Made by a program: the position numbers and the translations under genes. Shown here piece after piece: positions 9,606 through 20,709 of a stretch of DNA of 45,704 bases. Within the stretch, counting starts at the first letter, position 1. Every line of letters starts with the position of its first letter. The notes beneath the pieces are model-generated. The model searched no databases. It was not told where the DNA came from and saw only the letters and a list, made by a program, of their open reading frames with translations. This DNA comes from Triparma columacea (taxonomy: Eukaryota > Sar > Bolidophyceae > Parmales > Triparmaceae): the NCBI GenBank assembly GCA_030267965.1, contig BRYA01000369.1, forward strand, positions 1 through 45,704. The letters run 5' to 3'.

Positions 9606-11736
9606 ATGGCCTCCGGTAACCTAAACCCTAATATTACTGCCAGTTTCGCATCTTTGAGAAATGATCTTAGATCTTCCGACGATCTGGATTCCGCAAACAC
9701 CAAGGTGGACGCCTTGGACGCCTTGGAGGGCATGGTTGTCGAGGTTGTCGAGGAGAATAGACTACTCAGAGAGGAGATCAGTGAAAGCGGGGGGCAGCCT
9801 CCCGGTGGCACAAGATAACGATGAGGAGATTACACCTGCAATTGTTCCAAGTGAGGAAGATCGAGAGGTGGAGGTAAAATTGCGCCGAGTGTCCCTGGCA
9901 ATCGGTGAACCACTCTACGATACTTCAGGGAAACCACTTCCAGGCTTTCTCAAGTCGAAGGCGATTAGTGATGACATAGCTGCAATCGAGTTAGCGGCGC
10001 TCGCTGAGTCTTACGTGGATACAATCAAGATGAGCTCTGGGGCAATACAGCGAGAGATGGAGAACTGGTTCGATGCGAACTTTCTGACATGGAGAGAGGA
10101 ATCGGGATCATTGAATGTAAAGAAAAATGTTAGGACATTCGTGGTCGAGCTTGCGATCAAGTTACGTCCGATGGTCAAGATGTTCAGGATTGGCTTGGGG
10201 ATGAGGTTGTTCACTGTTGCAGCGTCATCTTACGTCGACATGGCGACGGATGTATTGGTGACGATTGCATTCTTTAGGACTGCTGGACAAGACGGCTGGG
10301 GAATGGCTTCCTTGACTTGTGTGTCTGCGGGGATTGGATTTCAGGCTTTGATTGCGTTGTTGCAATACAAGGGACTGGGGTTTAGGAAGTGGGGACCAAT
10401 GGTTTTGTCTGCATTCTTGGGTGTCCTACCGGTCATTGAAGCGTGGTCTGTGTTTCGGGGTGCTGAACAGGCTGAGGGTATGATGTTCGACCCTCTTATG
10501 ATGCTCGCCGGTACCAAGGGTTGTGAAATTGTATTGGAGTCGCTCCCCGAGTCGATCATTCAGGCCATCTCCATGCTGTCGATCAACCTTGAAGACCTCT
10601 CTTTTATCAACTATTTCGGCATCACTTCTTCGATTGTTGCAACTGGGATGATCTGCACCGATGCCAATGTTGGTCTTGCTCGCTCTCTGTTTGTAAGTTC
10701 ACCTAAGAATCCTGCCTACAACTGGCTTCCGATAGATAAGACGGCCTTCAAGAAGTGTTTCGGTGGCTTATTCCTCTTCCACAGCACGTTCTTTACATGT
10801 AACGTGTTCGCAATCGCTCTCGCATTCCTCAAATTCGGAGGTGGTTTCATACTATATGGTATCCTCACCGAGACCACCGCAGTTATGCTCTTCAAGCACT
10901 TCATGGACGGCGAGCTTTTCGCTTTTTCTCTTGCTGCGAAACCTTCAAAAGTTGACTACGTTCTGGGCCCAATCTTTGCATTTCTCTATTATATGATCAC
11001 GTTTGTCGGGATAAACACAATGACCAAAAATCCCTGCGAGTTGGGCCCACACGTCACTTCGCCGCTGATTATTTGGCGAATGATAACAAGTTCTGTACTT
11101 GTTGTTCTAACCCTCCCAGGCCTCGTCAATGACTTAACCTTGCCGTGGCTGTCAGTCACGGGTGGGATGGGACTGCATTTCTCGTGCTTAGTCTTGAGCT
11201 GGGTTGGAGCGGCGATGTTCTTCGGGAATATGGCAGAAGACTGTGAGAGGTGGAGATGGTGGAGGAGGCAGACAGGGAAGCAGCACATCAAAGAAATGTG
11301 GGATGCGAAGGAGGTTTGGTCTGCCAGCTGCGCGACAAAAGATGAGGATAGGATCGATTGGGTAATGGTCGTCCACCCCCTCTACTTCCCCATGGACCGC
11401 ATAAAGTCATGGATCTGCAACGACCTCGTCTCAAAGTACGGGCTGGCGAACGACGGCACTGAAAACGACAAAAACGAGGACATTACCCCCCCCCCCTTCC
11501 TTACTTCTGACTTCCACGACCGCATGATTGTAATATTCACCTGGTGGGGTAACGAAGACGCTCTCACCTCCGTCCGCACTGCACTCTCCTCCCTCCCCAC
11601 CTTCACCCCCCCCGTCATAACCTCGCATAGCAGTAAGATCACGAAACAACGGTCGAATACTACTACCGGCAAAGTCGCCCCAGAAGCTACCATGAATAGT
11701 GATCGGTTGGAGAATCATAAAAATGAGCCAACATGA
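9606..11736 (+). CDS. XKR-like membrane protein, frameshifted near its N-terminus
   Basis: A paralogue of the 766-8406 cores. The natural start looks like the ATG at 9606 (context AAATATGGCC). That frame runs about 60 residues of coiled-coil-like acidic sequence and then stops at the TAA at 9816. The long frame continues one base out of phase through 11736. Dropping one G from the G run at about 9789-9794 would join both frames, whereas the overlapping ATG at 9661 gives an N-terminus rich in Trp/Pro/Arg that looks like off-frame translation. The long frame holds a DMATDV helix, a VIEAWSVFRGAEQAEG segment, an E..LESLPESIIQ helix and about eight more hydrophobic segments, matching the giant protein core in order. 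The C-terminus is a hydrophilic tail. No START-like unit is present. Either the G run is an assembly error or the gene is recently broken. Confidence 0.7.
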
Positions 11737-11836
11737 AAAACAATAAAAAAAGGTTCTCCAATTTCCAAAATGAAAAGCTTGGGCAAAAATTTCTCCTCCT
11801 TCATCCCAATTCTCGCTCCCCAAATTTTCTCCTTCA

Positions 11837-13210
11837 TCAAACCGGTTTCCTCTTGAAAATTTTCCCCGGGATAGTCCCGTCCTCCGTAAGGTTGATCTTC
11901 ATCCTTTGGAATACAAGTTCGCATGCTTTGTGGATTTCATTAATCTTACACTCGGGCACTGCCTCCACCAGCTTCGTGCAGTTAAGCTCGTTGTTCGAGC
12001 GTCCGGCCTTGAGTATTTTGTCCTGGTCGTCCAGTGAGAAGTTGGTGTACGTGTATGTGTCGTCGATGTACTTTTTGTATAAGTCCAGCATCTCGTTGTG
12101 TGAGATCACCCCGGGGTTGCAGAAGTTGTAGACACCGCTCAGCTTCTTCTCAGCCATTACGAGGCTTGCGGGGAGGAGCTCGTGGAGGACGGTCATTGAG
12201 TTGGGGACGTTGACGACGCGGTCGTACTTTACTATCTTGGTGATGAAATTGCGAGGGCTGAGGTCGTCGGAGATGGGCATGCGCACGCGGAGGATCAGGG
12301 TGGAGGAGTACACCTGGAGCATCTGCTCGACCATTCCCTTGGTCTTGGAGTACCATGAGGCCTCAAAGTTGGCCGTGTCATCCTCGGTGAAGCCGACACC
12401 GCTTCCCAGCTTGTGCTGTGGGTGGTGGGGGAGGGGGGGAAAAGGGGGGGTTGGCATTTTGCTCGTTTGTTGTTTGGTGGTGTCTGTTCTCCTCGTTCCC
12501 CCTCTTTTTTTCTCTCTTTCGCCACCCATGCCGCCTCCTCCCTCCCGCCCCCCTCCCTTTTCCTGTCTCACCTCTTCATCGTACTCAAATATGCATCCCG
12601 TCGCAAAGACCGTGCAGTGGATCCCCCTCTCCTCGCACAGGTCGCTGAGGTTGAGCACCCCTATCACGTTAGCCCTGACAGTCTCGGCCTTGTGGTCCTC
12701 GCACCAGTCCACGTTGGGGCGGCCTGTCACGCCGGCGGCGTTGAGGACGTGGGTGGGACGGATCTTGTCCAGCTCTGAGGCGAGGGACTCGCGATTCTGC
12801 ATGCGGGTCTCAGCGAGGAAGAGGTCCTTGCCGAGTTCTTTTCCTTGATCTGTAGTTGGGTGGTTGAGGGAAGAGGGTTGGGGGAAGGGGGAGGGGTGAG
12901 GTGGGGCGGCTCCAGGTGAGGGCATCAACGGTAGGTTTGGTGTAAAAAGTGTTAAAGTTGTTGTGTATTGATAATTCCGTTGTCAAATCCGTTGTTAAAT
13001 CCATCAATAATTCAATCTGTATAGAACTTAGCGCGAAGTTGTGGTTATGAAGCATGAAAAGAGTTGAAATGAGGCTGTCGTCTTGTCTTGTTTGTAAAGT
13101 GTCCTTAAAATGAATGAATTAACGAAAGGAAAGAAGTACTTACCCTGAAGGAGAGCAATAAGCTTGCCTCCTATCCACCCATTCTTTCCAAATATGAGAA
13201 TCTTTGACAT
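11837..13210 (-). CDS. UER1: UDP-4-keto-6-deoxyglucose 3,5-epimerase/4-reductase (NRS/ER, UER1-type)
   Basis: Three exons on the minus strand: 13210-13144, 12849-12572 and 12415-11837, giving 307 residues, close to the plant enzyme's length. Residues 7-16 are the nucleotide-binding GKNGWIGGKL. Then come NAAGVTGRPNVDWCE, FATGCIFEYD, the catalytic YSKTK and RVRMPIS, with NPGVISHNE in the C-terminal half. All are hallmarks of the reductase half of plant RHM proteins. It completes conversion of UDP-4-keto-6-deoxyglucose to UDP-L-rhamnose with NADPH, presumably in the cytosol. Intron 2 (12571-12416) is G-rich at its donor side and C-rich at its acceptor side. It is divergent from the 4,6-dehydratase gene with a 106-bp gap, so joint regulation is likely. 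Its 3' end converges on the XKR-like gene ending at 11736. Confidence 0.9.
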
Positions 13211-13316
13211 TTCACGTTGAAAATGGCGTTGAAAATGGTTGATAAGAGAGCAATGATTTTGGCCCATTTCGCCATTTCCAGAAAGAAGGAGATTAGACAA
13301 AAGAAAGGGGCAAAAA
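13211..13316. promoter_or_regulatory. Shared divergent promoter gap for the UDP-rhamnose gene pair
   Basis: Only 106 bases separate the ATG of the epimerase/reductase (minus, 13210) from the ATG of the 4,6-dehydratase (plus, 13317). Both promoters and both 5' leaders must fit here. The sequence is A-rich near the plus-strand start. I see no clear TATA box, so the bidirectional-promoter reading comes from the spacing alone. Confidence 0.6.
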
Positions 13317-14952
<1,636 letters not shown>

Positions 14953-15217
14953 AGGACTATGTATTGAGGGAGAGGGAAGGGGAGGTTGGATTTGTATGTT
15001 TAAGATGAGCTAACTTTGACTGAGAAAAGGAACGACACGGTGTTGAGGGCGACCTATTTTTTACACTCCTTCTACTCACTCAGTTGAGTTTGATGTGATG
15101 GGTCAATATCCTTACACTGCGATATTCTTTCACTGAAATGACATTCCCATGAAGTGAATATTGATTATTCTATCCGAATCCAGCGCAATTGGGGATAATC
15201 TTTCCTTCCAGTTGTTT

Positions 15218-15829
15218 ATGGTTAACAAAAAGCAGATGAAGATCGTTCCCCAATCTGACCCTTCCGATGACGTACATCAGCTGCCTGACACGAAACAAAT
15301 GATCCCCGCTAATGAAGAGGAGGGTGAAAACAACCCATCAACAACATTTTCACCCGCGATGGGTTTTGTCTCTAAGGGAAAGGGCACCGATAACGAGGGC
15401 GACGAAGCTGTGATCATCGAGGATGCTGCGATCAGTGACGGTGTCAATGTACCGATAAAGGCCCCCAGTTCTTTAACCGTGGATGTCAAACTGGATGTTC
15501 CCGAAGTCATCGAAGTCATCTGTTTTTATGTCCAGCAACTAACTGAAGAGACGCCTGTCCCTCGTGAGAAGCCCGTTTGTAGTACGGCCTTGAGTGATTT
15601 GACAACGGCAGATGTGAAGACACTTGTTGGAGGGATGCTATATTTCCACAGACAGGAAGATGGGGAGGATCCTATTGAGAAATTCCTCGAGTGTTATCCG
15701 TGCATGCGGGAGCTGAGCGGGACCATGCCGCAATTTATTGGGATGAACTTCTGTCTCTTGAAACTCAAATTGAAGCCGAAACCCGTCCCTAAGGTTCGCC
15801 GTGCCGGTACTATGAAAGACAAACTGTGA
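15218..15829 (+). CDS. N-terminal part of a third XKR-like gene, ended by TGA
   Basis: The first ATG of this frame is at 15218, giving 203 residues. After an acidic stretch there is a module of about 75 residues (PVPREKPVC ... LECYPCMREL) with no membrane segment. The TGA at 15827-15829 is followed in the same frame by 13 sense codons, and then a second copy of the same module opens the next coding region at 15872. I therefore think this is the 5' part of one gene that has acquired a stop, or that is read through, or that contains a base error. On its own the product would be a small soluble protein of unknown role. Confidence 0.5.
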   Translation: MVNKKQMKIVPQSDPSDDVHQLPDTKQMIPANEEEGENNPSTTFSPAMGFVSKGKGTDNEGDEAVIIEDAAISDGVNVPIKAPSSLTVDVKLDVPEVIEVICFYVQQLTEETPVPREKPVCSTALSDLTTADVKTLVGGMLYFHRQEDGEDPIEKFLECYPCMRELSGTMPQFIGMNFCLLKLKLKPKPVPKVRRAGTMKDKL

Positions 15830-16060
15830 GATAACGCCGAAGTCATATCTGCGTACATCAAGCAGCTCAACATGCAGAGGCCCGTCCCTGGTGAGAAGCC
15901 AGTGTGTGATGTGGACTTGCACGATTTGACAAAGGGCGACGTGAAGACACTTGCCGATGGGATGCTGTACTCCCTGAAACGGGAAGCTACTGAGGAGGAT
16001 GCTTTTGAGAAATTCTTCGAGAGTTATCCGTGCATGAAGGAGCTGAACGAGATCGTAGAG
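15566..16060 (+). repeat. Tandem duplication of a 109-110-codon module across the TGA
   Basis: The module around GAGAAGCC (15566) is repeated at 15893, an offset of 327. The TTATCCGTGCATG motif is repeated at 15694 and 16024, an offset of 330, so one codon differs. Protein alignment of the two copies continues upstream to a shared KL just before the TGA, so the stop sits at the repeat junction. Confidence 0.8.
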
Positions 16061-17608
16061 AACTTCCATGAAATGCACGTCCATGTCATTAGATTAGGGC
16101 TCGGGGATAAGCAGAAGCTAGCCAAGGCTAAGCTTTTCTTCGCGGCGTTGTTGAGTATAGGAGATTTGGTTACGGACATTGTGATGATCGTGGAGTACTT
16201 TCAGACAAGGAGCTTGTGGGGGTATGCATGGGCGTCCCTTGCGAGTCTCTTGATCAACCTCACTTTACAAGCTCTTGTTTCATTCCTTCAGAATAGAGCG
16301 AAGCCGTGGCAGAGACAGTTAAAGGAGCAGTTTTTTGTCTGGTCTCTTGTGAAACCAGGGGTTGACGCATGGCGCGTTGCAAGTGGGGCAGCACACGAGG
16401 AGGGACAGCTGATGGATGCACAGGCTGAGTTGACGATGAATAAGAGTGTTGAGTTGGTTGCAGAGGCTATCCCTGGGACGCTGATCCAACTGTCAGCGCT
16501 ATTGATGTCAGAGTCTAAGCCTACTAGGAGCGCGCTTTTCTCATTTGCGTTCTGCATCTTGACGGCCGCTTTTACGTCGGCAATCACGTCATGGGACTGG
16601 GATTTGGGTAAGGAGAATCGGAAGAAGAGGCGATCATTTTACGGGTATATTCCGAGCAATGTGAAGGGTAAGGTGAAGGTGTTCGCTTCGCTGTACTTCC
16701 TTTCGGCTTTCAACCTGCTTACGCGCAGCTTTGCGTGTATTCTTTTCTACATCAAGGGCGGGATTTCAGAGGTGGCTACGCTGCTGGGAGGAGAGCTTCT
16801 CATTTACTACGTGATCAAAGGGCTGAGGCGAGATCTTTGGTATTGGATGCCCATATACGGTGGCTTGGGAGTGTTCGCTTCGTGGCAGGCCCGTTGGGTA
16901 GTCAAGGTCATTGTCGACTGGACCGCTGTTGTCCAATTTCGACATCCTAGCGATGTTGGCGGTGCGTATTTCACTTTCAGTCTAGGTTTGACTATAGTCA
17001 TGGGTGTTGTTGCAGCGCTGCAGTATGAGAAGGTAGTCGACGATGTCATATCCTCGCCCAACTCAACGTTCCTCAACTCAACGTTCGTCGAGGACGTTGA
17101 GTTGGGCGAGGATAATCAGATTGTCGGAGGAGAAGAGAGCGGATTGGAGGAGAGCACCGTAGTCACAATTATGGTGGCTGCATGTGCTGGGATGGCGGTA
17201 TCTTACGTGAGTCTACTAGTGTCGATGAAAAGAGAGTACCTGCATACTTTCATCAGTACGAAAACAGGTAATGAAAGCGTTCAAGAGGCATTCACCAAGA
17301 ACGAGGATGATGAACAGAGATTTAGGATTTTCGAGGATAATAGACACAAGTGGGAGTACAAGATCGGCGCAGAGGTTAAGGCATGGATCAACGAGAAACT
17401 ACCATTGTGGTTGGAAGAACCTCCAGAGTGGTTCAACGATCATAGGCGATCCATCATACCTGACGATTTCGTGACCGACCCAGAGATCCTCGTGAGGCTC
17501 CGAACGAATAACGTGAAAAAGATAATAGAACAGAGGCGACGAAGCTCCTTGGGGAACCTATTTGCGACGCAGACGGCAGATGGGGTTGGAGAGGAGGAGG
17601 ATCGATGA
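15872..17608 (+). CDS. XKR-like membrane protein with FATQTA-type C-terminal tail
   Basis: A 578-residue protein from the first ATG after the in-frame TGA. The reading frame is the same as that of 15218-15829 and may belong to it. A YPCMKEL module at about residues 1-65 precedes the membrane core. The core shows DLVTDIVMIVEYF, KPGVDAWRVASGAAHEEG, an E..AEAIPGTLIQL helix, SWDWDLG, RRDLWYWMP and RHPSDVGGAYF, nearly the same order as in the giant protein. About eight to ten hydrophobic segments are visible. The C-terminal tail is basic and ends with RRRSSLGNLFATQTADG. That tail, with part of the 3' untranslated region, recurs downstream of the gene ending at 30408. Function by analogy to XK-related scramblases is inference. 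Confidence 0.8.
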   Translation: MQRPVPGEKPVCDVDLHDLTKGDVKTLADGMLYSLKREATEEDAFEKFFESYPCMKELNEIVENFHEMHVHVIRLGLGDKQKLAKAKLFFAALLSIGDLVTDIVMIVEYFQTRSLWGYAWASLASLLINLTLQALVSFLQNRAKPWQRQLKEQFFVWSLVKPGVDAWRVASGAAHEEGQLMDAQAELTMNKSVELVAEAIPGTLIQLSALLMSESKPTRSALFSFAFCILTAAFTSAITSWDWDLGKENRKKRRSFYGYIPSNVKGKVKVFASLYFLSAFNLLTRSFACILFYIKGGISEVATLLGGELLIYYVIKGLRRDLWYWMPIYGGLGVFASWQARWVVKVIVDWTAVVQFRHPSDVGGAYFTFSLGLTIVMGVVAALQYEKVVDDVISSPNSTFLNSTFVEDVELGEDNQIVGGEESGLEESTVVTIMVAACAGMAVSYVSLLVSMKREYLHTFISTKTGNESVQEAFTKNEDDEQRFRIFEDNRHKWEYKIGAEVKAWINEKLPLWLEEPPEWFNDHRRSIIPDDFVTDPEILVRLRTNNVKKIIEQRRRSSLGNLFATQTADGVGEEEDR

Positions 17609-17724
17609 ATGTCAAAACTTAGCATGTACTTTTTATAAAAAATGTAACAGACGCGTTAAAAAAGAATGCTACGAACGGACGTCAATTTCATTTCCGTCCC
17701 CTAACTTTTCCTGACCTAAAATAA

Positions 17725-19751
17725 ATGAAGGCTGTGAAATTAATGAGTAGCATGAGTAGCCCCCCAGTTTGCAAAGCCGATAGCGACATACCTCCAATAG
17801 TCCAACACACGTACTTTTCAATCCCTTCCATCCCTCTTTACTTGCTAACAACGCTTTCAAGAGTCTCAAATTCCGACTGCACAATAGATTCCCCGATAGA
17901 TTACACAATATTAGCCGATCCTGCTGATTCTGACGGTCATATTTATACAGTTAGTGGTAGTTTATCTAAATACAAACAAGAAGATATCAATGATATACGT
18001 AATGCTTTAACTAACAGCTGTAAAGGAGGGTGAGTAATGTCTCATGTATCGGGGGGAGAGATTGGAGAATTGGCTTTGTGTGTGTGTAAGAGCTACGCCT
18101 TTTAGGAACCAAAATTAGATGAAAGGAACAACGAGGGAAGGGAGGGAAAACAACACAACACACAACACAACACACAACCCCAACCTTCCAAACCCTAACC
18201 CAAACACTACACCTCCCACCCACCTGAACACCCACCCTCTTCCAATACCCCCATCTGACATTGTTTATGGTTAGGAATGTGACGCTACACGGTGACTCCA
18301 TACCTCCTTCTGCCGTTTCCCCAAGGCTCTCTTATTTGTTGTCTGTAAAGCGTGCCATATCCGACGAAGGGTGCGACAGTTTTTTTACCAAGACCCTCTT
18401 CAAATGCGTCCTAGAGAAGAGCGAGGACGTCGGGAGGGGGGACTTCTTGAGGAGGGTACAGGGGGCTTACGGGAGCCTGGAGGGGAGGCTTGAGGCTATG
18501 GAGAAGGAGAGGGACAGGGCAAAGGGGGTCTGTAAGGAGGTGAGTTTTGGGGGGGGGGAGGTGGGAGGTGGAAGGGTAGAGGCGAGTGTGTCACTCGTTC
18601 CGATCAAAGAGATAAACCTTTAAGTGGATTTTAATATCATGTGTGGCGTGCATTGCGGAGCATACTAAACGGGATCGACGCGGTTAGCTCACCCCTACCC
18701 CCCTTCCCCCCCCCCCCCCCCCCTCCCCCCCTCTCTCCCCAACCCCCGCCTTCCTAGGCCGAAGATGTAGCATCTCGTATAAGTGCCCACCTGCAAACCC
18801 GCGAGGACACGCTGCTGTCAAATTTTGTCAATCTCCTCAACTACAAGAAGGCCGAGATAGACGAGCTTAAAAGGAAAATCAATGAGAGGGGGGGGAAGGG
18901 GAAAGAGAAGGACACGGTGGTGGAGGAGGAGGGGGGCAGGGGAGGGAAGAAGGAGAAGAAAACGAAAAAACAGGTGAGAGCAGAGGGGGGATGGGGTGAC
19001 TGATGCTTATCGTTTATTCAAATGGAAAGATAATCCATGAAAAGACGCATCGTGTGACGTGTGACGTACATTTCGGAAACTCGCACTATGACGCAACGCC
19101 AGTTAACAGGAATCGGCTGCCTAACAACCACTCTGAGGAACAACGACAACAACATCACTCTGCGCCCTTGTGTCCGACCCCTCCTAACCCCCCCCCCCCC
19201 AACCTTACCCCCCACCCCCACCTATGAAGTCCGAGGAGGAGCGACAGCAAGCCTACGTGAACTCCAACAAGGCCGACCATCAATTGCAGTCAATCAAGGC
19301 TCACCTAAACCTGGACTCAAGCCCTTCTAAACCTCCCCCTAATAACAACGCGGAGGGGGGGATGCGGATCAAAAAAGGCGCAGTCAGGAACGCTCGGGAA
19401 ATTCACGGGGGAGGGGCCGAAGATGTTATGAGGATGATGGACGAGCAGGACGCGAAGGACTCCGTAGTCTCCAGGCCGGGGGCAGCACAAGGAGGGAGGA
19501 TCAAAGATGAGAACAAGGCGAATGCACTACATCGACAACGCAGTCCACCGAAACGAAGCAACCGAAAGGAAGTTGCGAAAGGTGAAGGGGGGGGGAAGAG
19601 GAGGAAGGTCAAGGACCCGATGCTTGAGTCTGACTCCAGCGATGACGAGGGGGAGAAGGGGAGGAAAAACGTAAATAGAGGGGGGGGAAATAGGAGAATT
19701 GCTAAGTACCCGCTGCTTGACAATGACTCGAGTGACGAAGAGATCCTTTGA
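17725..19751 (+). CDS. XRCC4: XRCC4-like non-homologous end-joining factor
   Basis: Four exons: 17725-18029, 18275-18539, 18758-18973 and 19230-19751, giving 435 residues. The N-terminal half has the fold pattern of XRCC4, with a TVSGSLSKYKQEDIND stretch in the place of the vertebrate head-domain TVSESE motif. A coiled coil follows, and near residues 210-230 the segment NFVNLLNYKKAEIDELKRKI corresponds to the conserved vertebrate LNEKK stretch. This segment is the main support for the call. The rest is basic and disordered, ending in two copies of a D/ESDSSDDE-like acidic motif that resembles casein kinase 2 sites. XRCC4 partners DNA ligase IV in double-strand break repair in the nucleus. Intron 2 ends in a long C tract and starts with a G tract. 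The gene converges on the DUF1997 gene 58 bp away. Confidence 0.75.
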
Positions 19752-19809
19752 TGATGAAGGGGGGGGGGAAAGTCAGGATTACACCGAAAAAAGAAAAACT
19801 GATTGTTTA

Positions 19810-20613
19810 TCACCCCCCCGCCCCACTTTCATCCTTCCACGCCCTATACTCCCTCTTGGCCCCCTCCTCGAATCCCTTCTTAGCAAACTCCACAATCCTC
19901 GCACTTATCCCCTCGCTCACCCTCTTCAGCACGTCATCAGGAACCAGTAGCAGCGGCCCTTGCAGCTTTCCAGACGTACGGAATCCGACCTTGCCCTTCA
20001 CCCCCTCCCCTCCGGGGGAGACTTTCAACTGTCCGACGACGTCAATAACAATCCCAAACATTTCGCTGTCAACACCTCCGAAGACGCTCCTTATACCGGG
20101 GTCGTAACCGAGGGAGGATAAATTGAAAACGATTTCCCCAACTTTGTTGGGCCCCGACACCATCTCTACAGACACCGTTGGCGCTAGTCTAAGGCCAGCG
20201 AAATCCAAGGCAAATACCTTTAGATCGTAAGCAGGCGCGGGAGAGGAGCGGATCAGGGACATCATTGATGGATCCCATATCGCCCGACCGACGCTTTCGG
20301 GGCACGACAACCAGGAGCTCAAGGTTTCACGGGAGCTGTTTGGGATGGGGGTGTCAAGGGAAAGGGTGGAGCCAAACTCAATGGTGGGAGATTTTTTGAG
20401 GCGGTTTATGGAGAAATAATCACCACTGGTGGTGAGAACAGAGCGACGGTAGGTAGGGTCTTTGGAACGGGGTTGGGGGGCGGGAGGGGTGGAGAATAAT
20501 TGGGTTGGTGAAGAGGGATGCAGGATGTTCGGGGAGTTAATTAAAGATTGTACGCATGAAATGAGGATTAAAATAGTGGAGAAAGACGAAAGCGAGTGTA
20601 GTGAGCAAAACAT
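19810..20613 (-). CDS. DUF1997-type protein with putative plastid presequence
   Basis: Intronless, 267 residues. Residues 1-25 form a hydrophobic signal-like segment and are followed by a Ser/Pro/Thr-rich stretch to about residue 60, as in bipartite plastid presequences of secondary plastids; I see no clear ASAFAP motif. The mature part has the order expected for DUF1997: a CPESVGRAIWDPSMM segment, a LKVFALDFAGLRLAPTV strand pair, then LLLVPDDVLKRVSEGI near the C-terminus. The family is found in cyanobacteria and plastids, with no defined biochemical role that I know. It is divergent from the site-2 protease gene with a 96-bp gap, which fits a shared plastid theme. Confidence 0.6.
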   Translation of the reverse strand: MFCSLHSLSSFSTILILISCVQSLINSPNILHPSSPTQLFSTPPAPQPRSKDPTYRRSVLTTSGDYFSINRLKKSPTIEFGSTLSLDTPIPNSSRETLSSWLSCPESVGRAIWDPSMMSLIRSSPAPAYDLKVFALDFAGLRLAPTVSVEMVSGPNKVGEIVFNLSSLGYDPGIRSVFGGVDSEMFGIVIDVVGQLKVSPGGEGVKGKVGFRTSGKLQGPLLLVPDDVLKRVSEGISARIVEFAKKGFEEGAKREYRAWKDESGAGG

Positions 20614-20709
20614 ACTAGAGTAGTAAGTGAATTCTCGTCAAATTCGTTTTAAATCTGCTGAGTCATTCTTTTATTTGTTCCTGATTTATTTGGGTCAATT
20701 TCTTGCCCC
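20614..20709. promoter_or_regulatory. Shared divergent promoter gap, DUF1997 and site-2 protease genes
   Basis: Ninety-six bases separate the start codons at 20613 (minus) and 20710 (plus). The stretch is T-rich with no recognised element. The inference of a bidirectional promoter rests on the spacing. Confidence 0.5.
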
